Made by a program: the position numbers and the translations under genes. From NCBI RefSeq assembly GCF_018531495.1, contig NZ_JAHDTI010000010.1, forward strand, positions 1-64,000: a stretch of 64,000 nucleotides of DNA, read 5' to 3'. Below, piece after piece: positions 1-8,759 of the stretch; within the stretch, counting starts at the first letter, position 1; each line of letters opens with the position of its first letter. The stretch comes from Nonomuraea sediminis. Lineage in GTDB: Bacteria > Actinomycetota > Actinomycetes > Streptosporangiales > Streptosporangiaceae. A model generated the notes under the pieces. It searched no databases, was not told where the DNA came from, and was given only the letters and a program-made list of their open reading frames with translations.

Positions 1-164
1 GGCGGAGGACTGAGGCCGCCGTCCGGGGGGCGAGCACCGTCGAACCACCTGAGCCAGCTCGGCACAAGAGCCCGACCAGGCTCTGGGTAAGCATCACGAG
101 TCCGACAGCCGCTTGGTGCAGAGAAGGTCGACGACGTGGGCCGCCGCGCCGGGACCTTTGCCGG

Positions 165-284
165 TTTTGGAAATCCTGGGTCAGATACGCCAGTGACGCC
201 TCGAACCAGTTGGCCGGCGCGTTGCCGCGCTGTCGGGCGTCGCAGTAGCCCGGGGCGGCCTCACGCAGCAGGTCCACGCTCAGT
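165..284 (-). pseudogene. Possible fragment of an unrecognised protein
   Basis: Read on the minus strand, one frame gives a plausible actinobacterial protein segment containing LREAAPGYCDARQRG, then NWFEASLAYL. I know similar wording from large actinomycete TPR or ATP-binding regulators, but the segment is too short to name. No start is visible and the frame degenerates toward position 120. It lies just before the MurA-like remnant on the opposite strand, so this is probably a junction of unrelated pieces. Confidence 0.22.
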
Positions 285-455
285 GGCGAGCGCGGCGCCT
301 ACGTCCTGATGGACCGCGACAGAGCCGTCATCCATGGCGGGTGGCCGATCACCGGAACGGACGTGCAGACTTACGACCTTCGCTCGGGCACCGCGCTCGT
401 CCTGGCCGCGCTGGCGGCCGAGGGCAAGACATCGATCTCCATGGGTTACGTGAAC
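249..455 (+). pseudogene. MurA/EPSP-synthase-family C-terminal remnant
   Basis: After an in-frame TAG at 246 the frame runs into a segment with the EPT (MurA/AroA) fold signature: a DRDRAVIHG strand, PITGTDVQ, then YDLRSGTALVLAALAAEGKT. This matches the conserved 'DLRAGAALVLAALAAEG' block of UDP-N-acetylglucosamine 1-carboxyvinyltransferase, near its C-terminal third. The expected next motif (RGYE...LGA) is missing; after about position 455 the frame runs into IS3-type sequence. Neither a start nor the active-site Cys region is present, so it is a truncated, non-functional relic. Confidence 0.5.
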
Positions 456-552
456 CCTTCTCATCTGACAGCGGTCATCGTGCCCGATGGTGCATGCGAC
501 AGGATGCTGGTGCCGTGGCGCTTCCTTGCTTCCTGCCCCTCAATCCGATCCA

Positions 553-843
553 TGGGGCGCAGTAAACCTCCGCCGAGTCCGCCAAGGCATGCGCCGAACT
601 CGGCGTGCGCCAGTCGATGGGCGCCCTCGGCACCTCCGACAACAGCGCCGAGGAGGCCTTCAACACCACCCTCAAACGCGAGACCCTCCAAGGCGCCAAG
701 CGCTGGTCCCAGCGCGTGAGGCCCGCCTGGCGTTCTTCACATGGATCACCCGCTACAACACTCGCATAAGGCATTCCACCCTCGATTACCTCAGCCCGAT
801 CGACTACGAGCAGACCGCCGATAGAGTGCTGCACGCCGCATGA
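553..843 (+). pseudogene. IS3-family transposase (OrfB) C-terminal remnant
   Basis: Two frames together encode the end of an IS3-type DDE transposase. The first carries LGVRQSMGALGTSDNSAEE with the family's N-x-x-x-E region (AEEAFNTTLKRE). The second carries the terminal block FFTWITRYNTRIRHSTLDY followed by SPIDYEQ. A TAA at 563 and a frameshift near 715 break the gene, and the D-D part of the catalytic triad is absent. It abuts the MurA-like relic, so insertion followed by decay is likely. Confidence 0.7.
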
Positions 844-917
844 CAGCCGGTGTCCACGCTTCAGGGCAAACCCCCACAGGCCTGATGCCAGTCGCAGGCC
901 GCAGGTGTACTGGACGA

Positions 918-1514
918 TCAGGAGTAGTCGTCTTCGTCGTACTGCTCCAGGTGGAGTAGCGTGCGAATCTTTCCCACCGCCGGTTTCCCGTCGTGGCGGG
1001 CGGCGTTCAGCACCTCCTCGATGAGCGCGTCGCGGGCACGGGCACGCGCGGCCAGGAGCCAGTGCCGTTGCGCCTTGAGCGATTCGGCCTTGAGCTGCCC
1101 CACCAGCCCGCGCAGCGCCCTGGGCCAGGCGGTGTCGGTCAAATGCCGGACCTGCGTCCCGTTCGCGGCGGCGACCTGCGCTGCTCGGCGGCGTAGCACC
1201 GCGACAGGCTGGCCGCCGTTGATCGCCTGCTCGAGTCGCTCGAGCGCGATATTGTACGGCCGCACGATGCCCAGATAACGCCGGGCCGACTGATCGACGG
1301 TCAGCGGCAGCGGGCTCGACGTCGCCCGCGGCGAAGGAGTTACGGTCTCCACCCGCGGCTCGGGGCTCGCGGCCATGGACGAAGGGAGCGCGAGCGCGAC
1401 CGGCGGTGCCGTGTCGACGTGGTCGCTCGAGCACCCGGCGACCATGGTGGCGACCACCAATATTCCTGCAAGGATGCGCACAAGTCCGCAATTGATCCAC
1501 TCAGCCGTCGGCAT
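918..1514 (-). CDS. Putative lipoprotein of unknown function
   Basis: A 198-residue protein beginning MPTAEWINCG. A hydrophobic stretch ends in a lipobox (TMVAGC, Cys28), so it should be exported and lipid-anchored outside the membrane. A Pro/Ser/Thr-rich linker (residues about 32-65) follows, then an alpha-helical domain rich in Arg, Ala and Leu. I chose the ATG at 1514 because it puts the lipobox at the usual distance from the N-terminus; upstream in-frame starts would add an unlikely 36-residue leader. No family is recognised. It stands alone between an IS3 relic and IS ends. Confidence 0.72.
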   Translation of the reverse strand: MPTAEWINCGLVRILAGILVVATMVAGCSSDHVDTAPPVALALPSSMAASPEPRVETVTPSPRATSSPLPLTVDQSARRYLGIVRPYNIALERLEQAINGGQPVAVLRRRAAQVAAANGTQVRHLTDTAWPRALRGLVGQLKAESLKAQRHWLLAARARARDALIEEVLNAARHDGKPAVGKIRTLLHLEQYDEDDYS

Positions 1515-1546
1515 GTCAAGATGCTGAACCGCCCGCCGGGAGCCAT

Positions 1547-1725
1547 TGCGCCTGCCGATAATGCCATCCGTGCAGGTCATGATTCCTTCTGGCGCGCGCC
1601 CGCTTCGGCTCTTGAAGGGCACCGAATCGCGGCCAAATGATCACTTGTGCTCTTCCGCCTGGCCTACCTGACCGTCACGAACGTCTTTGCCGCTGTCCTT
1701 GCCGATAATGTCATCCGTGCAGGTC
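1547..1725 (+). repeat. Two tandem left ends of the window's recurrent IS family
   Basis: 1547-1579 matches the left inverted repeat of the elements at 25887 and 27838 (it starts TGCGCCTGCCGATAATG). The transposase N-terminus follows (GTG at 1647, reading LFRLAYLTVTNVFAA). After about 16 codons a second left end begins at 1697 (CCTTGCCGATAATGTCATCC). This is best explained by one copy inserting just inside another, followed by loss of the rest. The following bases to 1948 hold no gene I can support. Confidence 0.75.
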
Positions 1726-1948
1726 ATCCGGCTTGCCTTGCTCCTGGAACTTCCGGCAGCGAGCTGATCAACACCCAGATCGAACACCTAGGGGCAATGC
1801 CCTACCGGCGCGCTCCTAACCGTTCTCCCATGTCAAGCCTCTATCCGCACCCCTAGCAGAACGTTCATCTGTCGAATCCGAGCCCGCGCCCGACAACCAG
1901 TTTCCAGCGATCATTGTCCGCGAACACGGAGCGGGTACAGCTTCGCAG

Positions 1949-4036
1949 TCATTGCCGAGACAGGGTCCGGGTGATGCCGGTTGCGATGGTGGTGACCAGC
2001 ACCCATCCCGTGATGACGAGGCCGTAGGCGACCCATTGGCTGCCGCCGATGGGTTGGAAAGCTTTCTCCTGGCCGAAATCGATCAGCGGGACCAATAGGT
2101 CCAACGTATAGACGACGGCGTTGAATACGGGCCCCTTGCCGGGCTCGGCGCGGGGTGGGCTATTCAGGGCGAACACGGCTGTGCCAGCGACGAGCAGCGT
2201 GAGGAACCACGTCGCGGCGCGGACCGGACGGTAGCCGTACCCGACCGTTAAATCCTGGAGCAGTCCCCAGGCGCGTGCATAGGGCGGCAGCTTGGCGCGT
2301 CGCCGCCGCTGCTTCGCCAGCAACACCGTGCGGGCGTCGGCGTCGTCACCCAGCCGCCGGTAGGTGGCGGCAAGCTGCTCGTACGGCTGCGGCACATACC
2401 TGCCCCCGTCGTTTCTCAGCCAGGCGAGCCGCTCTGCCGCGGGCAGCATCGGGTCCAAGGCGTCATATGTGAGGCCGTCCAGACGATGCCGAGACCACGT
2501 GGCAGGATCGTCACGGAGCACGCCGATGCGAGCGTGCCGCAGGTCGACCTGCCCCTCGGGCACCTGCTTGGGGCGCAGGTACAACTCCCGGGCCTCCAAC
2601 TGCCAGGCAGCCAACGCCCGGCCAGCAGGCGCGGACAAGGTGGCGCCAGCGAGATAGAGACGTCGGCCAATGCGGGCGCCGATCAAGACCAACTCACCCG
2701 CAGTCGTGAAGGCGCCCCCGCACGTCATGCCCCCATCGACCGTCAGACCGCCAGCCGCCAGCGCCACACCACCTGGATTGTCCAACCGAGCGCCCTCGAA
2801 GTCGGCGGACTTGCCCACGTGCGCGTCCACCAACCGGACCTCGCCCTGGGCCCGGAAACCACCGGCACACCGCAACTCGCCGCCGATGGCCGCCCTACCG
2901 ACATCGAGGGCGACAAAGTCCGCAAGACGATCGGATCCGGCATCAGAAGCATTGCCGGGGGTGGCCCCATGAAGCCTCGCTCCTGTCATGTCCAGCGATC
3001 CGGCTATGCGGGCCTGGGAGAGGTACACCCGTCCACGGGTGTGAAGTCTGCGCGCCTCGACGGTGCCCTCAACCTGCAATTCCTCCGCGTAGAGCGCATC
3101 ACCGTCGGGGTGAGTCAGGCGGGCTCCGTTCAGGCTGAGCTCCCGGTCGATCCGCGAGTCGGCCAGCCGTACTGTCCCGGTCGCGGTGAACCCTCCACCC
3201 AGGTACAGTCCGCCCTCAGCGGTAATCCGCGAGCCGCGAAAGGCCATCTGGCCGGGGTGATCGATGGTGGTTCCGGTGAAGCTGAACGAGCCGACGACAC
3301 GGGCGTTGCGCACGCTGACCATCCCGCTGACCGTCATCCTCCGGCAGAACACGCTCCCGTCGGCGACCAGCCCGTCCAGAGTCAGGGCCCTTCCGCCTGA
3401 ATCGGCCAGGCACGCATCATCCATGATCACGGTACCGCGTGCGTTGACGTTGGCCAACCGCACCTGACCTGCAGTGCTTAGCCTGATCGCGGAAATCCCC
3501 CGCCCCGCGTGTAACCCGTCACAATCGATCGCCAAGCCGGGAACGGAAGTCCGCACGTCGGTCAGCGTGAGGTTTCCCGCGAGCTGGGTCCCGCGCAGTT
3601 CCACCAGGCCGGTGAAGACGCACTGCTCCAATCGCAGATGCCCGTCGATCTGAGCGTTGGAAGCAGACAGCCCCGGCAGGTGGGAGCCCTTGAAACTCAG
3701 CTGCGGACATCGCGCCCAGGACAGCCCAGGGACCTGCTCGAAGAAGCACGACAGCAATCGCACCGAACGACGGACGGTGGAATATGCCACGTTCAATCGC
3801 TCGGTGATCCGGGCGCCCTTGATCCGGATGGCGGGGACCCGATGCGACAGGTGCGCCTCCTCGCTCATCAGCAGGGCGGCGATCACTCTGGCGCGAACTG
3901 TCCGCTCCGCTCCCCAGCCCGCTCCAGAGGCCGGATGGTCTTCCTCCGGCTTTCCGGTCGTAAAATCCACTTCCTCCCCTCGCGGAAACGCCTCCCACAC
4001 CCGACGCTCCGCCTCGGTCAGCTCCTCAACACGCAC
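1949..4036 (-). CDS. Large membrane protein with repeated beta-strand (pentapeptide/bactofilin-like) domain
   Basis: A 695-residue protein. Residues 1-90 form a charged N-terminal region. From about 90 to 530 there is a long series of roughly 20-24-residue repeats with motifs such as IDGHLRLEQC, RIAGSLDMTGA and RIGRRLYLAGATL, giving the regular 'xxLxLxGAxI' rhythm of a right-handed beta-helix. A short helical linker (LAATYRRLGDDADARTVLL) leads to two predicted membrane helices near the C-terminus (TWFLTLLVAGTAVFAL and VAYGLVITGWVLVTTIATG). Similar actinomycete proteins are often labelled 'membrane-associated oxidoreductase', but I see no redox motif. The long repeat domain should sit on one side of the membrane. 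It is monocistronic, with an IS inserted just upstream of its start. Confidence 0.8.
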   Translation of the reverse strand: MRVEELTEAERRVWEAFPRGEEVDFTTGKPEEDHPASGAGWGAERTVRARVIAALLMSEEAHLSHRVPAIRIKGARITERLNVAYSTVRRSVRLLSCFFEQVPGLSWARCPQLSFKGSHLPGLSASNAQIDGHLRLEQCVFTGLVELRGTQLAGNLTLTDVRTSVPGLAIDCDGLHAGRGISAIRLSTAGQVRLANVNARGTVIMDDACLADSGGRALTLDGLVADGSVFCRRMTVSGMVSVRNARVVGSFSFTGTTIDHPGQMAFRGSRITAEGGLYLGGGFTATGTVRLADSRIDRELSLNGARLTHPDGDALYAEELQVEGTVEARRLHTRGRVYLSQARIAGSLDMTGARLHGATPGNASDAGSDRLADFVALDVGRAAIGGELRCAGGFRAQGEVRLVDAHVGKSADFEGARLDNPGGVALAAGGLTVDGGMTCGGAFTTAGELVLIGARIGRRLYLAGATLSAPAGRALAAWQLEARELYLRPKQVPEGQVDLRHARIGVLRDDPATWSRHRLDGLTYDALDPMLPAAERLAWLRNDGGRYVPQPYEQLAATYRRLGDDADARTVLLAKQRRRRAKLPPYARAWGLLQDLTVGYGYRPVRAATWFLTLLVAGTAVFALNSPPRAEPGKGPVFNAVVYTLDLLVPLIDFGQEKAFQPIGGSQWVAYGLVITGWVLVTTIATGITRTLSRQ

Positions 4037-4109
4037 GGCATCCCCCTCGCACGAACGGTCCCCCTTTCATCGCTCAGAGCAAGGGAGGGGTTACCGTCGT
4101 CGGCAAACC

Positions 4110-5229
4110 TGCGGATGCCGAAAGTTCATCCGTGCAGGCCAGAGCACTGGCCGGTGACCACGCTTTCGCATCGTGGAGTCGTGTGGCCTCCACCGCCGCG
4201 GCATCATGATCTGTCGTGCTGCGTCTGGTCTACCTCACCGTGACGACCATCTTCGCGCTCCTGCGGCTGCTGCCGGGAGGTGATCGTGACAAAGAGATCG
4301 AAATGCTGGTGCTGCGGCACCAACTGACAGTCCTGCAGCGGCAGGCGGCCAAGCCCGCCTTCACTCCCGGCGACCGCTTCGTACTCGCCGGGCTGCTCGG
4401 CCACTTGTCGAGCGACAGACTGCGCCACTCCGCGCTGCTGTTACGCCCGGAGACCTGAAACCGAGCCCGGCTTGTTCACTCAGCCGTGACGACAGACCGA
4501 GCGGCGACCCATCGACCAGCAGACCTCATCCAACCGCAACGGCGAAAAGGGCGTCAGCTCACGTAACGCACTCTCAAAGTCCACGACATCGACCCCTCGC
4601 CCGAACGGCGGCACACCACATGGGTCGATTTCCTGCCCAGCCAGGCGGACGCACTTCCAGCGTGCGACTTTTTCGAGGTCCGCACCCTGACCGGGGGCAC
4701 CGCTGTACGTCATGGCCGTCATCGAGCATGCGACCCGCCGGGCGCGGGGTCTTGGTGCCACCGCGCACACCGGCCAGTGGGTTGTCCAGCTCGGCCGCAA
4801 CCTCGTCATGGACCTGCAGGAAGTGGGCAACGCGGCCAAGTTACTCATCCATGACCGCGACGCCTTCGACGCCGTGCTAGCCGACGCCGGACTTCGCGGT
4901 CATCAGGACCGCGTGCGGACACCCCGGACGGACGCGATCATGGAGCGGTGGATCCAGACCCTGCCGGCGTGAACTGCTCGACCGCACCTTGATCTGGAAC
5001 CAGCGCCACCTCCTCCATGCCCTGCGCGAGTTCGAGACGTTCTACAACAATCACCGGCCACACCGGGCCCTCCAGCAAGCCGCTCCCCTCCGACCGCTAC
5101 CCGACCCGAGCGCCTGCGTACAGCTCAGATCACCCGGCTCGACGTCCGCCGACATGATCGACTCAGTGGTGTCCTCAGAGAGGACACGCATGCCGCTTGA
5201 CCTGGATGAATGAATTTTCGGCACCCGCA
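4110..5229 (+). mobile_element. Degenerate IS of the recurrent integrase-core family, both inverted repeats present
   Basis: The left end 4110-4141 (TGCGGATGCCGAAAGTTCAT...) pairs with the right end 5198-5229, whose reverse complement begins TGCGGGTGCCGAAAATTCAT. The 32-bp arms agree at most positions. Total length is about 1.12 kb against about 1.2 kb for the fuller copy at 27838. No clear target duplication is visible. Confidence 0.85.
4216..5213 (+). pseudogene. Integrase-core (DDE, IS3/IS481-like) transposase, broken
   Basis: The N-terminus (LRLVYLTVTTIFALLRLLP, then EIEMLVLRHQLTVLQRQ) is intact for about 80 residues and stops at 4458. Later fragments in other frames encode the catalytic core (MAVIEHATRRARGLGATAH, then LLIHDRDAF) and the end (RTDAIMERWIQT, then NQRHLLHALREFETFYNNHR). 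At least two frameshifts and an internal deletion are needed to join them, and the usual 'RDRDxKF' motif is damaged. It cannot make active transposase. Confidence 0.85.
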
Positions 5230-5356
5230 GAGCTCGACGCGCTGCTCCACACGGGCGCCTAGCCCATGCACGTCAGAAGCGGGGAACAGAATGGCTCAAA
5301 GTGATCTAAAGCTGGCCGCGAAGCTGTAAGGATGCGTGAACCCGGAGGGAGCCACC

Positions 5357-5869
5357 ATGGTCATGTCCGAAAAGAGCCATAGACAACTGACGGCCAAGGC
5401 TGAGTTACTCATACAGCCTGGCGAGCGCATCGTGCACACCCTCTACGCCAAGGCGGGGACGGTGCCGATCAAGAAGAACCTGGCGTCGATCGCCGCCTCT
5501 GTCGCGGTCGGGGCGATGGTTACCGCGGTCACCGGCGGCACGGGGATGGTCATGGTGAATATGTTCGACAAAGCTCGCGTGTATATCGCCGTAACCGACC
5601 GCAGCTTGCTGATCTTCGCGGGCAGACGGAACAGGTCCGGGCCGGGTGACCTAGTAGCGCACGTGCCCCGCGAGGTCGTTACCGCGACCGTGCTCAGCAA
5701 CCGCGTGGCATACAAGCTGCGGCTTGATTTCGCGGGATCCGACCAGGCGCTCCGCTTGACCTTCGCCCCGCTGCCCCGCGGTCTGAAGGACACCGGACGC
5801 TACCTCGCCGCATTGCTGCAACAACCGACCTCCACCGGCGAATCCGAATCCCGTCGACGCAGGGAGTGA
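5357..5869 (+). CDS. Uncharacterised small membrane-associated protein
   Basis: 170 residues. I start at the ATG preceded by a strong ribosome site (GGAGGGA at 5344-5350), not at the upstream in-frame GTG. Residues about 25-65 contain a glycine- and alanine-rich hydrophobic segment (ASIAASVAVGAMVTAVTGG) that could span or enter the membrane. The rest has alternating strands (VYIAVTDRSLLIFAGRR, KLRLDFAGSDQALRLTFA) reminiscent of PH-like bacterial domains that sense membranes. The tail is Arg/Glu-rich. No specific function can be assigned. It follows a dead IS and faces the convergent MFS operon. Confidence 0.68.
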   Translation: MVMSEKSHRQLTAKAELLIQPGERIVHTLYAKAGTVPIKKNLASIAASVAVGAMVTAVTGGTGMVMVNMFDKARVYIAVTDRSLLIFAGRRNRSGPGDLVAHVPREVVTATVLSNRVAYKLRLDFAGSDQALRLTFAPLPRGLKDTGRYLAALLQQPTSTGESESRRRRE

Positions 5870-6056
5870 GAGGTCGGGAAGCGGACGTCGCAGCCGGACT
5901 GCATGGCCGGTGAGGCCTGGGAGGAACGACGGCTCCCTTGAGGTTGATCAGCACGAGTTGAAGCCAGCCCCGTTGCCTTGAACCGTGGGTCAGGGAGGCA
6001 GCCGCCGCGGCGGGCAGCGGAGGTGATCCGTGGACGGGTTCGATTCTTCTCGAGTA

Positions 6057-7523
6057 CTACGTGGATCCCTCCTGGTGGGCGGCCTTTGCTACGTGCGGCG
6101 GCCGCATGCTGGCGATGGCGTCGCTGTCGCGCACGCGCAGGGAGATGAGGAATCCGAGCACTGCGAGGCCGGCGGTGGTGAGGAAGATGTCGTGGTAGGC
6201 GGCGAAGAGCGCCTCCTGCCTGCTGGCGAAATCGGCGGCGCGGGAGCCGAGGTCTGCGAGCCTGGACTCGGTTCGCGTGGTGAGCAAGGTGGCGGCCATG
6301 GCGACCCCGGCGGCGCTCGCGACCTGACGTGTGGTGGAGAACACCGATGATGCTTGCGCCGTCGCCTCGAGGGTGATCGTGGCGAAGGTGGCGGCTTGCA
6401 GCGAGATGATGGTGAGTGCCATGCCCGCGCCCATGGCCAGGAGCGGCAGCCGGAGCGCCCACAGACTCGTGTCCGGGCCAACCAGGATCAGCGACACCAG
6501 GGCGATGGCGATGACGGCGAATCCGGTCGCGAGCAGGCGGCGGGGACCGAGCCGCGGATACAGGCGTCCCGCCAGCGGGAGGGCCGCCATCATGCCCAGC
6601 GCCTGGAACATCGTGACCAGGCCGGAGCCTGTCGCGTCGACGCCCATCTGGTACTGCAGAAGCAGTGGCACGACGAACAAGGCGCCCATCAGCGCCCCAG
6701 ACGCCGGGAGCATCAGCAGGTTGCCGGTCCGGAACAGGCGGTCCTTCAGCAGACGCAGATCGATCATCGGCTCTGCGCGGCTCAGCTCGATCGCCGTGAA
6801 CGCGGCCGCCAGTGCGAGGCCGGCTCCCAGCGGTACCAGCACGGCCGGGCCTGTCCACCCCTCTCTGGCGCCACCGTCGAGTCCGAGCAGCAGCAACGCG
6901 AGCGCGGAGCCGCCGGACAGGAACCCGGCGATGTCGAAGCGGCCAGGGTGGTCGGCGCGTTCCTCGCGAAGGGCCACCATCGCGAACAGGAGACCGAGCA
7001 CGCCGATTGGCACCTTGATGAAGAAGATCCACCGCCAGCTGATGTTGTCGACCATCCATCCGCCGAGCACCGGGCCGAGGGCAGGGGCGAGGGTGGTCGG
7101 TATGGACAGCACCGCTGACGCCTTGGCCCGCTCGGAAGGCGGGAAGGCACGAAACAGCATTGCGGTGCCGACCGGGGTGAGCAGGCCGCCGCCGACGCCC
7201 TGGACGATCCTGGCCGCGATCAGCTCGCCGAGAGAGCCGGCGAGGCCGCCCCAGACCGAGGCTGCGGTGAAGACCGCGAGCGCGAACAGGAACGTGCGCT
7301 TGGTTCCGAACCGGTCGGCGACCCATCCCGAGGCGGGGATGAACACTGCCATGCTGACCAGGTAGCCGGTGACCAGCCACTGCAGTGACTCGGTCCCGGC
7401 ACCGAAGTGGCGGCCGAGCGCGGGCAGCGCGGTGTTCAGGACCGTCATGTCGAGGATCTCCATGAACAGGCCGAACACGAACGCGGTGGCGACCAGCCAC
7501 TTGTAGGGCACCCGTCTCAGCAT
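6057..7523 (-). CDS. DHA2-family MFS drug exporter (EmrB/QacA type)
   Basis: A 488-residue integral membrane protein, the length expected for a 14-helix DHA2 proton antiporter that expels hydrophobic compounds. It begins after an AGGAG ribosome site. Motif A appears after helix 2 (GWVADRFGTKRTFLFA), and the antiporter motif C is present (APALGPVLGGWMVD). The N-terminal half also has the DMTVLNTALP signature near residue 26, common in this family. It is the last gene of a minus-strand trio with the DoxX and LUD genes, about 130 bp downstream of the LUD gene. A MarR operator-like site lies ahead of the first gene, so the exporter is probably induced when the MarR protein binds a ligand. The substrate is unknown. 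Confidence 0.92.
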   Translation of the reverse strand: MLRRVPYKWLVATAFVFGLFMEILDMTVLNTALPALGRHFGAGTESLQWLVTGYLVSMAVFIPASGWVADRFGTKRTFLFALAVFTAASVWGGLAGSLGELIAARIVQGVGGGLLTPVGTAMLFRAFPPSERAKASAVLSIPTTLAPALGPVLGGWMVDNISWRWIFFIKVPIGVLGLLFAMVALREERADHPGRFDIAGFLSGGSALALLLLGLDGGAREGWTGPAVLVPLGAGLALAAAFTAIELSRAEPMIDLRLLKDRLFRTGNLLMLPASGALMGALFVVPLLLQYQMGVDATGSGLVTMFQALGMMAALPLAGRLYPRLGPRRLLATGFAVIAIALVSLILVGPDTSLWALRLPLLAMGAGMALTIISLQAATFATITLEATAQASSVFSTTRQVASAAGVAMAATLLTTRTESRLADLGSRAADFASRQEALFAAYHDIFLTTAGLAVLGFLISLRVRDSDAIASMRPPHVAKAAHQEGST

Positions 7524-7651
7524 GGTGTGGCTCCTGTCTGCCCGCCGACCGAGGGTCTGCCGCCGGACGGCCGGGCCAGGAAGACGTCGGTGGTGAGCAC
7601 GTCGTTGGGGGCAAGGCCGGTCATGCGGTCCTCACCCGAGTGCAGGGGTGA

Positions 7652-8302
7652 TCAGAACCCGATGGGCTCGCGGATGAGGACTACGGTGCCGCGGCCGGGG
7701 AACATCTCCTTGTCGATGATGAGGATCTTGGAGAGCAGGGCGGGGGTGCCGTAGGCTTCCCGGGCCCGGGCGTCCTCGCGCGGATAGGCGTACGTCTCGA
7801 TACGCCGCAGCGCCGTGTCGAGGTCGGGCACGATCTTCTGGGCGCCGACGACCCAGATGGCCTGGCCAGCGCCGAAGCTGTAGGGGCCCAGTTGGCTTCC
7901 GCTGCCTGATGCGGTCAGCAGCCGCCCGTCCTCGGTCACCGCGTGCACGCTGCCGACGACGACATCGGGGGCGGCGCCGAGGACGCGCATCTCGTCGAAT
8001 CGCCCTTCCTCGCGCAGACGCATGAGCGTGGGACGTAGCGTGTCGAACCTGCCGGACGCGTTGATGTCGTCGTCCAGCCCCGACAGTCGCAGCGTCTCGC
8101 TGGCGGCGGTGAAGATGCTCTTGTCCGTGGGCAGCAGCCGGTTGACGACAGTGCGGGCCTCGGCCGCGGTGTCGACGACCTCGACATCGTGGCCCTTCTC
8201 CCGCAGGGCCGAGGCGGTCCGCTGGAGCTGTGTCTCGGTCGCGGGCTGTTCGAAGCGGGTGTCGATGTCGAGGCCGGTTTCGGTGTTGGCGGTTGAGGTC
8301 AT
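7652..8302 (-). CDS. LUD-domain protein (LutC/YkgG-like)
   Basis: 216 residues matching the LUD fold: RLLPTDKSIFTAASETL, the GSGSQLGPYSFGAG loop, VVGAQKIVPDLDTALRRI, and a C-terminal GRGTVVLIREPIGF. In LutABC the LutC subunit supports lactate oxidation, but lone LUD proteins in Actinobacteria are of unknown role, and no LutA or LutB lies nearby. I use the second of two adjacent start codons (ATG at 8302) because AAGGA is correctly spaced before it. It sits between the DoxX and MFS genes in one apparent operon. Confidence 0.88.
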   Translation of the reverse strand: MTSTANTETGLDIDTRFEQPATETQLQRTASALREKGHDVEVVDTAAEARTVVNRLLPTDKSIFTAASETLRLSGLDDDINASGRFDTLRPTLMRLREEGRFDEMRVLGAAPDVVVGSVHAVTEDGRLLTASGSGSQLGPYSFGAGQAIWVVGAQKIVPDLDTALRRIETYAYPREDARAREAYGTPALLSKILIIDKEMFPGRGTVVLIREPIGF

Positions 8303-8359
8303 CACAAGTCCTTGATCGGTGTTGCGTGTAGGTGGTCGGGCTCGGTTGCCGGGCTTCGC

Positions 8360-8713
8360 TCAGAGAGCGGCCAGCGCCAGCGCGGCCGTGATCGCGCTGA
8401 GCACCAGCAGAACCGCCGATCCGGCGGTGTTCTTGGCGGTGTCGCGGGCCTTGATGTGGGTGGCGACGGCGCCTGCCATCAGCAGCGCCAGGCCGATCGC
8501 TGCGGCGACCCCGAGGGCTCCGATCCACAGCCCGACGATCAGGCCGACGGCTCCGAGTGCTTCGAGCGCGCCGATGACGTGCATGAACCCGGCCGATACC
8601 CCGAGGTTGTGGAGCTGGGCGGCCATGGCGTCCTTGCCGGAGAGCTTCGGGAAGGACGCTCCAGCAAAGGCGAGTGCCAGCAGCACGGACAGGACCGCGG
8701 TGGCGATGAACAT
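8360..8713 (-). CDS. DoxX-family membrane protein
   Basis: 117 residues with four predicted membrane helices. The DoxX signature is visible at the start (LLALAFAGASFPKLSGK) and in the second helix (HVIGALEALGAVGLIVGLW). DoxX-like proteins are linked to thiol/redox stress and membrane quinone chemistry, but their reaction is not settled. It is the first gene of the DoxX-LUD-MFS run. GAGAGGG precedes the ATG, and the palindrome TTCAGTGACTGAA lies 25 bp upstream. Confidence 0.85.
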   Translation of the reverse strand: MFIATAVLSVLLALAFAGASFPKLSGKDAMAAQLHNLGVSAGFMHVIGALEALGAVGLIVGLWIGALGVAAAIGLALLMAGAVATHIKARDTAKNTAGSAVLLVLSAITAALALAAL

Positions 8714-8737
8714 GGGCGGAACCCTCTCACGATTTGT

Positions 8738-8750
8738 TTCAGTGACTGAA
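8738..8750. promoter_or_regulatory. Operator-like palindrome ahead of the doxX operon
   Basis: TTCAGTGACTGAA is a perfect 6-1-6 palindrome. The longer string TTCAGTGACTGAACTAT matches the site at 10057-10073 (TTCGGTGAATGAACTAT) at 15 of 17 positions. Both sites lie 15-40 bp ahead of a start codon, on opposite sides of the MarR gene's region. Inference: the MarR protein binds both. Confidence 0.65.
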
Positions 8751-8759
8751 CTATGTTGT

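Noticed and set aside
6354..7365. Long plus-strand frames opposite the first MFS gene
   Set aside because: The minus-strand product shows MFS motifs A and C and a ribosome site; the plus frames do not.
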